From Molanna angustata (lineage: Eukaryota > Arthropoda > Insecta > Trichoptera > Molannidae), in contig OY754970.1 in NCBI GenBank assembly GCA_963576475.1, positions 41,066,647-41,130,646 of the forward strand: 64,000 nt of DNA, written 5' to 3'. A model generated the notes under the pieces. That model was given only the letters and a program-made list of their open reading frames with translations. It searched no databases and had not been told where the DNA came from. How positions within the stretch are numbered: the first letter of the stretch is position 1; each line of letters begins with the position of its first letter. A program made the position numbers and the translations under genes. Below, in pieces: positions 19,655 to 31,409 of the stretch.

Positions 19655-20880
19655 AATAAGTGATTATAACAGAGTCATTTGTGTTTTTTAAAAAACAATA
19701 TTTTTCTGCTAAAATTTTACTATAAACAACTCTAATATATAGAAAAATATTTTATTTTACTTTTTGTTAATATATTTTTAACGCCCTTGAAAGGTAGAGA
19801 ATATTCGATGAGATTTTTTTTTTGTAACTTACTTCATCATTTTGTTTGTAGCTGCGCTCCTGATTAACCGCATTTAGAATATTTCCGAAAATAACCGAGG
19901 ATCAAAGAATGGTTATCACAGTCATTCGCAAACAACACGGACCTTCATTCACGCATCAACCGCTTAGTCAAAGTTACTATCACAATAATAATTATTATAG
20001 TAATATTTTTTTACCAAACGACTCTTAACATCGCGAACACACGTAAATTATAAACTAGATAAATTGTATTATTATTCGAAATAGTAAACAAGTAATCTTT
20101 TATTTGAAACAATACTGAGATTTGAATATCAGAACCGAAGCCAATATATCTTACATTTTAAAGTTGTCTAAAATGAATGAATCAATTTTGTTATAAAAAA
20201 AAACAAACGATTTGGGTTGTTTTGGAGTTTCTCGAATAGATGACAGTGGAAACATTCGATTTTAGCGAGGGAAAATTAATAGAGTAACAAAAATTTCAAA
20301 GCTTTCAAAAACACACATTATAATCATCACGTGATAAGCTTTTAAGAGTTCTCCGTTTATTGTAGGTACTATAATTCCCACCCTTTGCAAAGAAATAATT
20401 CAAAATGCAAAAAACCTTGTAAAACAAATTGTAAACATATTTGGTATCTAATGGTTGAGATAACGGCACATTGATTCTGGACCAATAAGTGGCGCTTTAC
20501 CAATTTACAATAAATAACTGTTGAGTATAATGTATGCATCAAATGTCGCTCGTTTGAATGTTGTTGTAATAAAATACGTTGAATCAGCATTTGCAGTAGC
20601 GGCAGCGGTCTCCATATTGTTTAATTAATGAGAAACTAAGATCCGTTGGCGCTAATCTCATGACGATAGTTTAACCATAACAAGAAGTTGGAAACACAAT
20701 TTACACCCAACTTGGGCTGTGTGCATGTGGAGTGCAACACTACAACATACAAACGTACCTCTATATATCTATCTCTCTCACTCTAACTAACGACATATGT
20801 AACAGGTTGTTCGGAAAATAATTCCTGTTTTCAAGAAATTAATTATATTTTACGTAGCATACTTCACACTTAAGCCGTAT
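19655..20880. other. AT-rich, nothing firmly recognised
   Basis: A minus frame at 20369-20590 has no recognisable motif. AGGTTGTTCGGAAAATAATTCC at 20803 onward, cited here only by its first words, faintly resembles a mariner end, but no partner terminus was found. Confidence 0.4.
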
Positions 20881-21040
20881 TCTTCTTCTTCTTCTTTGTC
20901 AGCCATCTCTCCACTGCTGGATGTAGGCCTCCTCCAATGAACTCCATCTCTCTCAGTCCTGTGCTTCCCCCAGCCAACCCCTTCCCGCAACCGGAATGAA
21001 ATCGTCTTCCCATCTTTTTTGTGGTCGCCCTACCGGTCTT
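20881..21040 (-). mobile_element. LINE C-terminal end of 'QQW' type with (GAA)n tail
   Basis: The minus strand spells RPVGRPQKRWEDDFIPVAG, a W-x-x-AQD-like block, then LEEAYIQQW and a stop-proximal run, followed by the (GAA)n tail at 20881-20897. This is a well-known ending of insect non-LTR endonuclease/reverse transcriptases. A diverged copy is at 42592-42790. Its truncated 5' side abuts the repeated element at 21044. Confidence 0.8.
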
Positions 21041-21043
21041 TTA

Positions 21044-21717
21044 TTTATTTATTTTTTTGTCTGTTTCTGCACAAAAATTTTATTCAGTAGGTAGGTGCCT
21101 TATGAAAAAATTAAAGCAGCATTTTCGGCGATCTTTTTAACTATAAATAAAACAAAAAAAAAGGAAAACAAATAATCGATGTGTGTGGGGATGGTGTATT
21201 GCCAGAGCTCCAGTTCCAAAACTGATTTGTTAAATTTCGATCCGGCAATTTTGATTTTGAAGATGAACCACGTTCTGGAAGTAAAATTCAGAAGAAAACA
21301 AAAAGACAAAATAAAGACGAAACGTTGAATATCAACTCGTGGCAACGCTGATATTATATTCAATGAAGAGAAAAACATATTTTTTGCTGGTTCTATGTAA
21401 AAAAATTAGGTCGTAAATCATATTAAATGATGCTACCTTCGTGGCTTTATTGGATAGAAATCAGACTCCTGGGTGAAAAGGCCCGTGTTTGATTCCAGGT
21501 AGACACAATTTTAAATTGCGTTTTCAGTCTGCATCTGTGAGACGATAAATATCGTCAGTCTCCATAATGTGGTAACTTGTTATTGGATGCGTGTTAAATT
21601 GATATTTGACATACTACCTACCTACATATAAAAATAATTATACAAAATGAAATGAAAAGTAATACAAAATTAAAAACAAAATGAAAAAGAAAAAGACAAA
21701 AAAAAAGATATCGAATA
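21044..21717 (-). mobile_element. 675-bp repeated element, copy 2
   Basis: Nearly identical to 17001-17675 and includes the SINE at 21432-21626. Here the left edge touches the LINE end at 20881-21040, and the right edge continues into A-rich sequence rather than into the 121-bp repeat. High identity means a recent duplication or transposition. Confidence 0.85.
21432..21626 (+). mobile_element. tRNA-derived SINE inside copy 2
   Basis: Same sequence as 17391-17590, with the degraded box A and box B and the CTGTGAGACGATAAATATCG block. It was evidently carried along with the 675-bp element rather than inserted independently. Confidence 0.8.
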
Positions 21718-22234
21718 TGAAAATGCTAATAAAACAATAAAAATCTAAAATGAAACGAAACGAAAATGAAATGAACAAAAACAAAAATTATATGAAAATT
21801 TAATGAAATGATATGAAAATTAAATAACTTGACTTTCCTAACAACCCAATGCATACTACCTATATGTATTGTGGGGTAAGCTCCTTGAACCAGCACAGCA
21901 GCGACAGGGAGATGAGCCACAAGGATAGCCACGGGGATGGGGACCTCTCTAATACTTATGATGACGGAAGCTCCAGATTCTGAATTAATTCCAACCTGTT
22001 TTTGTACACTTTTAGCTGTTTTAATAAAAACCACGTCTGAGGAACTTTTTACATGCAACTAGCTAGTAAGAGATGGCAACACATGAAGTGTGCCGCCTAC
22101 ACAGAGTTGAAGAGAGTCGCCAAAGACCTAGCGGAGTTGAGAAAGAGACGCATCACTTTGCTGCCAACCGATTATTGAAAGATTGAAACCAAAGAACAAA
22201 AATATGGGTTTTTAGTAATGAAGAACTGATGTCT

Positions 22235-22545
22235 ATATGGAAAGCAAGTTTCAACAAAATGGACGGCTTGATAAGGAGATCGAAAGTATAGTTATGGTAG
22301 GTAACAGAGAGAATGAATCACTTATACTGTATGATCTAAACATATCTAAAATAGCCATTCATTACGCTATCTTAGTGCCAACCTTGATGTATGCAAGTGA
22401 AACCTGGACATGGCAAAAGTCGCACGAAATCCGAATAAATGCAGATGAAATGAGATCGCTAGTAAAAATGTAGAACGATGTATGACAGGGTAAGCAATAA
22501 GGATATAAGAAAAGAATGTCAGATGAAGAAAGATGTCAGTAAAAG
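22235..22545 (+). mobile_element. RTE-like family, internal fragment
   Basis: A frame at 22237-22473 encodes ILVPTLMYASETWTWQKSHE and RINADEMRSL, the block that precedes RRICNRTMYDRV in this family (compare minus 58525-59022). About 20 bases are lost at 22465, after which TGTATGACAGGGTAAG and KECQMKKD-type sequence continues in another frame. The 3' end is missing. Upstream, 22060-22200 contains a 40-residue open stretch of unknown origin. Confidence 0.75.
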
Positions 22546-22549
22546 TATA

Positions 22550-23390
22550 GTAAAGTTAAAATATATTTTTATTTCATTAAATTGTTCAAAACTTTTGATT
22601 GTTTCATTGAAATATAATGCAGTCAAAGGACGCAATTCTAAACAAATTTATGAATCAAAGTATTTTAACTATATTATAACTGATATATTTTTAAAACAGC
22701 CCAGCCTAAGAGTGTTGCAGCAGTGAAAGCATTTTATACCTCTTCTTCTTTCTTCCTTTATTTTATTTCATTATTTCACTTTTTCTTTTCCTTTCTATCC
22801 TATTTTGTTGAGATGTTCTAAAGAAAATTAATTTGATTGTAAGGTACTTTGTTAAGGTAGTTTATAATTTGTGAAACAATGTTATTAAGTGAACAGATTC
22901 TAATATCCTTCCTTTTTGTTTTTCTATTTTTCTGTGTACCTGTTTTGTTTTCCTGTCAAAATTAAATAGACCTTTATTACGAATACTCAAATATGCACAT
23001 CGTTTGACTGGATTACCAAAAAGCACATGGCGTAATAATTTATATTTCTAGGCATTAGTCTGCGTTGAAGATAATTTCGGCAGCTTAATCTGCCGCTATC
23101 GTGTCTTGTATAGGTTATAAGTGTTTGTCGTGGGCAAACAGCAACCAGACGAAGGTAAACATTCAGACGGACTGGCATCGCATATTGATTAGATGCAATC
23201 TAAGTGTAATGGTGTAGCCAATCTCTGCCAGATTCCAGATTGATCAAATTATCTCACGTCTCGGTCCATTGCGGGCGGCTGCAGGATCTAGGTGCATATC
23301 TAGCTGTGTCTTGACACAACAAAACTTTTTTGCCAATCGTCCAGTCGAAGAATGATTACACCTCATAACACAACGGGGCCAGATTATTTT
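22550..23390. other. Unassigned
   Basis: A 60-codon plus frame continues to 22726 without a recognisable motif. 22740-22980 is T-rich and could be a LINE 3' UTR. 23180-23340 is GC-richer unique sequence. Confidence 0.3.
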
Positions 23391-23394
23391 GCGG

Positions 23395-24431
23395 GGTACC
23401 TAATCGTTTCATATTGGATTGAGTCATACATTTGTAATAGGGAGCTATACGTCAAAATTAATTCCTTCTCTTCATTTAAATTTAAAACAACCAGTGGTGT
23501 CCCACAAGGGTCCCATTTAGGTCCTATTTTATTTTTGGTTTTTATAAATGACATTATTACTATATTTCAGGATGTGATGATTTTGATTTTCGCAGACGAT
23601 ATGAAAATATTTAGTGTGATTCGAAATATCCAGGATTGTGAAATAATTCAACAAAATCTAATCAGACTGAACGATTGGTGTAAATCCAACAAACTTCTTT
23701 TAAATGTCAACAAATGCCAAGTTATTAGATTTCATAGAATTAAAAATCCCATCATATTTAATTACTCTATCGAGGATATTTTTTTGAAATCAGTAACTGA
23801 AATCAATGATCTTGGTGTATTATTTGACGAGAAATTGTCATTTGTGGGTCATATAAACAATATAACAAACAAAGCTATGAAAACCCTTGGCTTTGTTTTA
23901 CGTACATGCAACTGTTATAGGTACTGTTCTCTAGTTAGAAGTAGAGTTGAATATAATTCTTCTGTTTGGTGTCCACACTATAATATCCATATCAACTCAC
24001 TTGAACGTATCCAAAATAAATTTCTACGCTATATAAACTACCGTCTTCATATTCCAATTGAAAATATTAATTATACAGAGTTATTAATTTTTACGGGTCT
24101 TTTGTCTCTATCCAACAGGAGAGTTGTGTTTGATTTGACATTGCTCTATAAAATAATAAATTCATTTTTTGACATCCCTGATATTCTTTATTTAATATTG
24201 TTTCATGCACCAATACGATCTACTCGGTTGCCGACGCTTTTTTACTGTGACAATACCAGAACAAATGCTCACATAAATTCCCTTATACCTAGACTGCATA
24301 GGCTAGGTAATAGGTATGCACATATAATAGATATATTTAACTCTGGTTTGTCTCAGTACAAGAGCGCGTTGCTTAGAACCCTACACCCCGCTGCCGCTAC
24401 CGCTACCGCCATCATGCATAATAATATATAA
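23395..24431 (+). pseudogene. Reverse transcriptase, C-terminal half (Jockey/CR1-like)
   Basis: About 345 residues remain open. SGVPQGSHLGPILFLVFIND (near residue 48 of the open frame) is the conserved block before the catalytic site, and FADDMKIF near residue 80 carries the two catalytic aspartates. Downstream come LNDWCKSNKLLLNVNKCQ, then LGVLFDEKLSF, then a thumb/C-terminal region with FLRYINYR and RSTRLPT. The full protein would also have an endonuclease and the first half of the reverse transcriptase, which are lost. The ATG at 23352 lies in flanking DNA, so it is not the original start. The frame is intact in what remains, suggesting a fairly recent insertion. Confidence 0.85.
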
Positions 24432-24838
24432 TATAATGTTGGGTTTTGATCTACAATGACAATTTTTCGTCATTTCTTTAATTAACTATATATATCGATG
24501 TTTTTCTATTTATTTTTATCGCTTTTTTGTTGTCAACTTTTATTTTTTGTTCTGCATATAATTATTGTTTTTTTATTAAGTATTTTATCTGCATATAATT
24601 ATTGTTTTTTTTATAATTTTATTTGCATATAGTTATTGTATTTGTTTATCTGCATATAATTAAGTATTTTTTTTATGTTTCTTTTATCGCCTTTTTATTG
24701 TAAACTTTTATTTTTTGTTCTGCATATAATTATTGTTTTTTTATTATTATTAATATTTTTGTTATATTGTGTAACTGCTTTGTTTTTTGTGTATTTGTAA
24801 AAGGCTTCTGGCCGTAGATACAAATAAATAAATAAATA
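23395..24838 (+). mobile_element. 5'-truncated Jockey/CR1-like LINE
   Basis: It runs from the middle of the reverse transcriptase to a (AAAT)n tail at 24822-24838. The 3' UTR (24465-24780) has several imperfect direct repeats of CTGCATATAATTATTG, and a longer phrase (TTTATCGC...TGTTCTGCAT) occurs at 24517 and 24687. Just before the tail is AAAAGGCTTCTGGCCGT, a small hairpin also seen in changed form at 57628-57645. Confidence 0.88.
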
Positions 24839-25065
24839 TGCTGCATTAACTTTTCAGCTGAGAATAAAAAATGTGACGCGGTGAATATGATGTCTCGAAA
24901 AAATGGAAAAGATGGTTTCGTGGATCTTTTTACTAACAATAATAATCTTCTACCATGCTTAAGAAGATCAATACTAATTGTTTTAACTTTGTTGCTGTTG
25001 ACGGTATTGATGTCGATGAACACTATAAAAGAAATCTGTAAAATCCATTAAACTTATTATCAAGG

Positions 25066-25100
25066 CTGATAAAGGTCTCTTCAGCCGGAACGAACATCCT
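25066..25100 (+). ncRNA. Hammerhead-like core, degraded
   Basis: CTGATAA, one extra A, GGT...GCC as a short stem II around CTCTTCA, then GGAACG. The layout is that of the locus at 35909-35950 and, more loosely, 14144-14205. Core bases are changed (TAA for GA, GGAAC for GAAAC), so activity is not expected. It probably marks another Penelope-like terminus. Confidence 0.4.
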
Positions 25101-25129
25101 GTTAATATATGTGGAACTATTATCAGTTT

Positions 25130-25290
25130 GCTTGATTTAAAAAAATACTATCTTATTTAGAAATATATTTTTACTCTTACTATCTTGAAACTAGGTTTTG
25201 TTTGAATTTTTTTAAAATCTCTTATTTGTTTCAATTCATTTGGGAGGCAATTGAATACATCGTTCAAATATAAATGGAATTGTTTTGAAT
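25130..25290 (-). mobile_element. LINE C-terminal fragment
   Basis: On the minus strand one frame reads VFNCLPNELKQIRDFKK followed by about 15 residues and a stop. The F-N-x-LP-x-ELK pattern is the usual last block of Jockey/L2-type polyproteins. Only this end is visible. Confidence 0.45.
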
Positions 25291-25599
25291 TTGTCTTGTA
25301 TTACATTTTGAGTAGTTAAATCTTTTTGTAATATATTTAATACAAATTATTGTATACCTAGTTAACAAATGCAATAGCTTAATTTTCGATCCGAGCTAAC
25401 AAAAGTTGTCGTTTATAATTCAATACTAGCTAATTTTACGTAATTCAATGAAACATGGCAAAACAAACGTGCAGGTGGCGAAATAAACGTGAAATTAGTA
25501 TGAAAGCCTAACGTGAGCTAGTCAGTCTGCAAAGAACTGAAATATTCTTGGCCAATAAATAAGGTCAATTGTGAAATGAATATATCGACCCATCTAATT

Positions 25600-25985
25600 T
25601 ACCCAAGTTGCAAACCACACACGGCCAAAGACATTTCAAATATTACGCCATCATATTACACAATTGTCTACCAACTTCACGAACAACTGCTATCACTAAA
25701 TATAACGTCACAAAACTACAAAAAAATAGAAAACATCATGGATGTATAATATCGGTTGGAAACATATAAATAACACTATAACACCAAATCAAACATAATA
25801 AACTCCTACATTCCTAAACGCAACTAATCAAATGAACACCACGGCACAGGAATTCCTAGTGAGGTTTTCGTTGTACCATTCCATTTACACACTTCCCAGT
25901 AACACACAAAAAATACACACAATATTTCAAGTATATAATTACATTGTAATACTTATATTATTTATGATAATTAATAAATAAATGA
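25600..25985 (+). mobile_element. LINE 3' end, same family as 45880-46537
   Basis: 25605-25740 matches 46270-46395 in order (TTGCAAACCACACACGGCC, CAAAGACATTTCAAATA, CTACCAACTTCACG, CAAAACTACAAAAAA). About 100 bases later come the hairpin H3 (25832-25866) and a degraded (AAAT)n tail near 25970. The coding part is shifted and stopped. Confidence 0.75.
25832..25866 (+). other. LINE 3'-end hairpin, copy H3
   Basis: GAACACCA, CGG bulge, CAC and AGG, AATT loop, CCT, single A, GTG and AGGTTTTC. Compared with H4 (48472-48507) the inner part is the same and the outer stem has two mismatches. Confidence 0.65.
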
Positions 25986-26542
25986 AGTTAAATAAAATCA
26001 ATTCCTACATATTTCATAATTACACAGTGAAAAAATTAAGTAATCTGACAATTTATATAAATATATTTTGTGAAAAGTATTTTAACGGCATTGTATATTT
26101 TTGATTGAATTGATTTCATTATTATAACGACAAACCAAAAATGGCCAACGGTAAATCAAATGAAATCGACAATAATTATTTTAGTTTAATTAACTTAACA
26201 TAATAAGCGTGAAAAGTGAACATGACACAACGATGAATATTAATTCTCTTCAAACATTTTCAAATGGAAAATTTGATGTTTTTATAGAGTCGAGTCGATA
26301 GACACACAAAAAACATGCAACATTTAAAATTTGTTCGACTATAACATTATATTTTTTTTATTAAAGGCATCACCCCTAACTGTAGTCCTATACTGGGTCC
26401 AATACTAATAAATCCAAAAAAAATCACAAAACAACACACGAAAAAATCTTGGGACAATTGAGTCAATTTTTAGAAATAAAAAAAAACCTTTTTAAAATTT
26501 AAACTTATTATTACGTGATGCGAAAACTTCGGACCCAATTTT

Positions 26543-26808
26543 GAGCAAACTGCGCGCACGGAGGAGTGTGAGATTTGGCATAGTTTAAGCAAACTGCGCG
26601 GGCGGAGAAATGTGAGATTTGGCATAGTTTAAGTAAACTGCGCGCATAGAGGAGTGTAAGATTTGGCATAGTTTAAGCAAACTGCGCGCACGGGGGAGTG
26701 TAAGATTTGGCATAGTTTAAGCAAACTGCGCGCACGGAGGAGTTCGAGATTTGGCATAGTTTAAGCAAACTGCGCGCACGGAGTAGTGTGAGATTTGGCA
26801 TAGTTTAA
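26543..26808. repeat. 44-bp GC-rich minisatellite, 6 copies
   Basis: Units read AAGCAAACTGCGCGCACGGA, GGAGTGTGAG and ATTTGGCATAGTTT, repeating every 44 bases (26544, 26588 and so on) with up to four changes each. Each unit contains several CpG in an otherwise AT-rich region. A lone inverted unit lies at 5684-5725. Confidence 0.95.
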
Positions 26809-26809
26809 A

Positions 26810-27580
26810 ATTATATGGAGAATGAATGCATACTTAATGATAAAATTTATGCATAATATGTGTTTCGAATACATTAAAATGAATAAAATAATATTTCAAA
26901 TCAAACCATTGAACAATAAAATAATAATTCAAATCAAACCTTGAAATGTTAAATAGAGGGGAAGCGTAACTTTAATACACCCGCGTAGAATTAGCTACTG
27001 TGGCCAAAGTGCTAATCTGGTGGCATATAGTCACACTGCAGTAGTCATAGTTACGTATCCCTTCTTATGATCTTCTTACGATCTTAATTGTTTATGCTAA
27101 CTGTCAATGTGGTACATACCTAGCACTCAGTTGTTTTATACGACAAATAATAATTGATTGAAATTCAGAACATGTAAACAATAAAAAAAAACATAATCTA
27201 CTGTGAAATATCTAATAGTACTTAAACAATTACACTTTGTTGTATGTAAAAAGAAAACTTTGTACCCCTTGATGAATGATAATAATAAAGCTGGATTACT
27301 TATACAGTGCCGTTTTTGTGTGTCCACCTCAAGGGCGCTTTACAATTACAACTAGGAGTTAAATATTATAAGTTTTTTTTACAGAAAACTTTTTAAATGT
27401 ACGTGATGTTTTTATCATAGTTAGGTCCAACGACACAATATTAAACTTTGCAATATGTGAAAAGAAAACTTTGGCAATAAGCCCGCCAGTGTGCATTATA
27501 TTTTTTTATATTATGTACAAGAAGATAAATAAAAAAAAATATTATGATGGTAAAAAATATAGTATGGGTTTTATTGAAAA
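26810..27580. other. Intronic sequence next to the Rbp6 exon
   Basis: AT-rich sequence with a duplicated phrase (AATAATATTTCAAATCAAACC at 26887 and AATAATAATTCAAATCAAACC at 26920). No coding exon is identified. Minus frames here extend only by chance from the exon's reading frame. Confidence 0.45.
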
Positions 27581-27582
27581 AG

Positions 27583-27588
27583 ACAAAC
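27583..27588 (-). other. Splice donor of the Rbp6 exon
   Basis: The minus strand reads AG then GTTTGT. The protein match ends at the partial arginine codon before GT, and the frame beyond it (to 27441) degenerates into poly-hydrophobic intron translation. Confidence 0.85.
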
Positions 27589-27670
27589 CTCGATCGTCTG
27601 GTTGTGGGATCTTTCATGACCATAACTTCGGTGATGTCTCCAAATTTGTTAAAGTAATCCCTTAGACTCT
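27589..27670 (-). CDS. Rbp6: Internal exon of Rbp6 (Musashi-family RNA-binding protein), RRM1 middle
   Basis: The 82-bp exon encodes about 27 residues: [15 protein letters not shown] followed by [12 protein letters not shown]. This is the alpha-1/beta-2 region of the first RNA-recognition motif of Musashi-type proteins, which bind short UAG-containing RNA elements and regulate translation. The TTRRSR wording fits insect Rbp6 better than msi, as far as I remember those families. The RNP1 octamer (GFGF) should open the next exon, at lower coordinates, and the RNP2 strand should be in the previous exon; neither was found. The acceptor is TTGTTTGTTTCAG (27671-27683) and the donor GTTTGT (27583-27588). 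Both introns split codons in the same phase: two bases at each end plus 26 codons. It is the only convincing host coding sequence in the window. Confidence 0.88.
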
Positions 27671-27684
27671 CTGAAACAAACAAG
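27671..27684 (-). other. Splice acceptor of the Rbp6 exon
   Basis: On the minus strand, CTTGTTTGTTTCAG gives a short pyrimidine-rich tract and the AG dinucleotide just before the exon. It decides the 5' edge of the exon because the protein match begins immediately after it. Confidence 0.85.
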
Positions 27685-27689
27685 ATAAA

Positions 27690-28565
27690 AAGGCATTGTT
27701 AATCGAATGACACAAGAGTTTTACTGTCATACATACGTAAAGAGATATTGCTCCAACGAATAATTCATGGAAATTATTTTTTCGAAATGAAATATGTATA
27801 ATTGAGTGCATTTAAGTCGATTTTTTATTGCATTCATAATTTTTTTTTCTAAATGAACACGTTTGATCTATTTTTTTATTTATTTATTGAAAAGTGAGTA
27901 CACGCAAAACATAATAAATAAAACAATGATATATTAAATTCTACATTTAGCAAAAACGATTAGGTACCTACCTATTTCGACTCAACTTTGAATCTTGCTA
28001 AAAAAGATTGAGGATATTTTAATACAGCAATCTACTATCGATATTATTCACTTTAACTAGTTCTGTCGTAGATACATACCTTCAAAAATAGGTAAAGTAA
28101 GTTCTTCGGTACTGCGTCCAAAAGTCTGACGAGGTTGAATATTTTATGAAAACAGAAGGAAAATTGAGTTAGATAGAAGGTTTCAGTTTTACCTTCCTGC
28201 ATTCTTGTGAAAATGTGACATAATTCCCAAATGCACCTTCGTTCATGATATTCTCAAAAAGGAAACTTACTTGTACGAAATAATATATTATTTATAATTG
28301 GTTTTTGGTTGTAAATGTACCTACATTCGATTTTAGGTTAATGTCACATTGACATTAACAACGGAGTGATTATTTTTTCATATAAAGCAATACTAGTATA
28401 GTATAGTCATAGATTTTCATCAAGGATTGTCCAATAACTAAATTTTAAAAAAATATTACTTTGTGAATTAAATATTTAATTTCGATCAACCAAAATATAA
28501 ACAGATCGTCATGATTCGATACAAAAAATATTTAGATTTTTTTTGATTCTTTTAAATTTTTTGAT
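27690..28565. other. Intronic; LINE-like tail at 27875-27960
   Basis: A TTTATTTATTTATT run at 27876-27890 followed by A-rich sequence suggests the end of a minus-strand LINE. Nothing else is recognised. Confidence 0.4.
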
Positions 28566-28569
28566 TTTA

Positions 28570-29280
28570 ATAATTTATTTATTTATTTATTTATTCATTT
28601 AGGAATACAAACAGTTACAGAAAATATGCATATAACTAATGGTAACATAGAATTCAAAGTTTATCTGCAACCTTACAGTATTCACAATATAAACATATGA
28701 AAGTGAAAATTTACAAAGTAATACAATAATAATAAAAGACAAAACAAGTAAAGAAGAAAAAAAAAATCAATTTAAATTAACATAAACGAAATGAAATAGA
28801 TAAGAAAATAACTATACAGAAATAAGTATTGAGGCGAGAAATAAATATTGAGGCGAGAAATAGAGAAACAAGAGTTATACATTAACATAATGATAAAAAA
28901 GAGAAGAAAAAAAACAAAAATACATAAAATAAAATTAAAATTAAGGAGCCATAATTCAATAAAAGAGATGGTGTAGTATGTTATGACAGATGATTAATAT
29001 CTCAATAGAGTATGTGTATTATTATGTCATCGCGTGTTGTGGTGATGATTTTTGAATGTGTTTTATTTCGTGTTTGAATGCTGTGTATGATTTGGAGAAG
29101 ATGTGTGTGTCTGGAAAGGTTTTGTTGTATTCATTGCACATTCTGTTGGTTGGTTTCCTAAATCCTGCATTTGTGTTTGAAGTTGACGGGAGGAAGAGCA
29201 AGTTGTTTCTAATTAAATACATACATATGAAATTAATTATTTCTTCTTGTTTTTTGTATGTTTTTATCACATTTAATATA
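28570..29280 (-). mobile_element. Jockey-like LINE 3' end
   Basis: The (AAAT)n tail is at 28573-28600 and the 3' UTR runs to about 29020. A minus frame from 29270 encodes LFLPSTSNTNAGFRKPTNRM, CNEYNKTF, then HIFSKSYTAFKHEI and a stop. The same C-terminal pattern (P-x-x-R-T-x-x-G/Y, R-x-C-x-x-YN, D-I-F) is found in the LINE at 46741-47830. The reverse transcriptase is missing. Confidence 0.7.
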
Positions 29281-29339
29281 TCTGTTTTATTTATTATGTG
29301 TTAAAGACTATTAAGCCGTAAAATAATTAAATAAATTAA

Positions 29340-29656
<317 letters not shown>

Positions 29657-29659
29657 AAA

Positions 29660-31400
29660 TATATATAGGTACATAAAAAAGTAAATAAATTAATTAATTA
29701 TTAAATAAACAAATAATTACTTAATCAATAAATTTATCAGTAAATAAATACATAATTGTGTTATTATTAAAAAGAAAATCAGCAATTTTCATTAAAATAA
29801 AACAAAACTTTAATTAATACCATTTCTTGGAAATTACAACATAATATTGATTTTATTGCTTGAATTTTTCAATGATCTAAAAATATAATATTCTGTTCTT
29901 TTTTTCCATCTTTTGTCCCATTTACTCGACTTTCCTAGTCCTTATCATCCTAGTGTTCTTGTTCTCAGTAACGAAGCCTTTCCTCCTTGAGATGTGCATC
30001 AAGTGGTCAATGGTCTTACTGCTCTTTTGGACCCCATCTCTATTTCCATCGTTCTTTTTATCATAATATTATCCTGTCATTACATTATATTTTTATGTAT
30101 TCGTTTTATCCATTTTACCCCTGTTTGCCTGTTTCCAGTCTTTTTTGAAAATAAAAAGCCTATATTATACCGTAATATTTCAAGAGTTAATAGTTCTATA
30201 GATACCCCGTTACTCAGTGCAGTAGCTTTCAACGGTCGCATAAAATGAAAAATAAGAAATCATATTAAAGTTACAATTGAATGTTACAAAGGCAGAAGAG
30301 ATATATTGTTATAGCAGAAGCTTAGTACGTTTACATTACCTGAACAGTGACGTCACCAGAATTGGTTATATGCAGTATCATTGCACCGAGTGCTCTTATT
30401 TTTGGAAACATACTCAATAAAATATATTTTACAAATACTAATGGAAAGACTGAAGATAAATGAATATAAAAAGGTGAATGAAAATACTGTGAATAAAAAC
30501 TAGCATCTGGGTCACATAATCACCAAAATAAGGATTGTTGCTCCTGATATTGGAAGGAAATTCGACGATGGATGTTTCGGTCGAAAGTGGATGTTGACTG
30601 AAGTGCGCGTTTTCGAGATACTCTTCGAACCTAGGAGGAATCGTGCATGCATAGTACATTAAGAAGTAGAATAACTAAAAATTTCTTCAACGCCGTTTTT
30701 AAGAGTTAAATACCCAGTGTCAATAAAGAATAGTACCTTATAAAAGAGACCCCTTCAGAACTTAAACCTCTGATTTAGGTGGATATTATTTATTCATTGC
30801 ATTTTCTAAAATACGATGTATAAATCGATCACGAACAAGGTTCGGTCCTGACATTCACAATCCGTGCATGTCTATTGACTTTGAACACAAAGATTCTTCA
30901 AACACTTCATGAGCGGGTATTGCACGTCCTTTAAAATAACTTTTATCTCTCTCCTTTCCTACCTACCTACCAATCTTCCTTTCTACCTCTTCCACACGAT
31001 CAATCTTTTCTATATCTACCTTCTTCTATATTCGATATATATTCGTTTAACAAATTATACCTCATTCCAATGTCTTTGTTACATTCGTATAATTACGTTA
31101 GAATACTATTATATATAAAATAATTTATAATCATAAAAGCTATCTTCTATTGAAAATCGACAGATGAAGATGAGCATATTTGGCATTATATTCTTACATA
31201 GTAGTAATTTTGTTGAATTAATCTCAAAATCCTTAACCCCTATTTTAAAAATCCTGTACTAGGTGCCAAATATAAATTGATTTGTATATATAAACTTTGG
31301 TAATGTAAATTCAATTTCGCTTTCACATTTGTCAAAACAGAAAGTAATTTACAATGTACAATGACTTTGTTAATCTTTTAAAATCGTATATTTTACTCAT
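29660..31400. other. Unassigned intronic sequence
   Basis: An 84-codon plus frame (29994-30248) and 69-75-codon frames at 30438-30659 and 30909-31118 have no motif I recognise. A pyrimidine-rich segment with CTTTCCTACCTACC lies at 30950-31010. No element is named. Confidence 0.35.
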
Positions 31401-31409
31401 CGCTGTGAT

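Noticed and set aside
20800..20860. Mariner 5' terminus (AGGTTGTTCGGAAAA)
   Set aside because: No matching inverted end and no transposase fragment was found nearby. The similarity is short.
27441..27583. Extension of the Rbp6 frame to 27441
   Set aside because: The reading beyond the GTTTGT donor loses all RRM similarity and becomes low-complexity, as expected for intron.
29022..29304. Plus-strand frame at 29056-29304
   Set aside because: It is the shadow of the minus-strand LINE C-terminus over the same bases.
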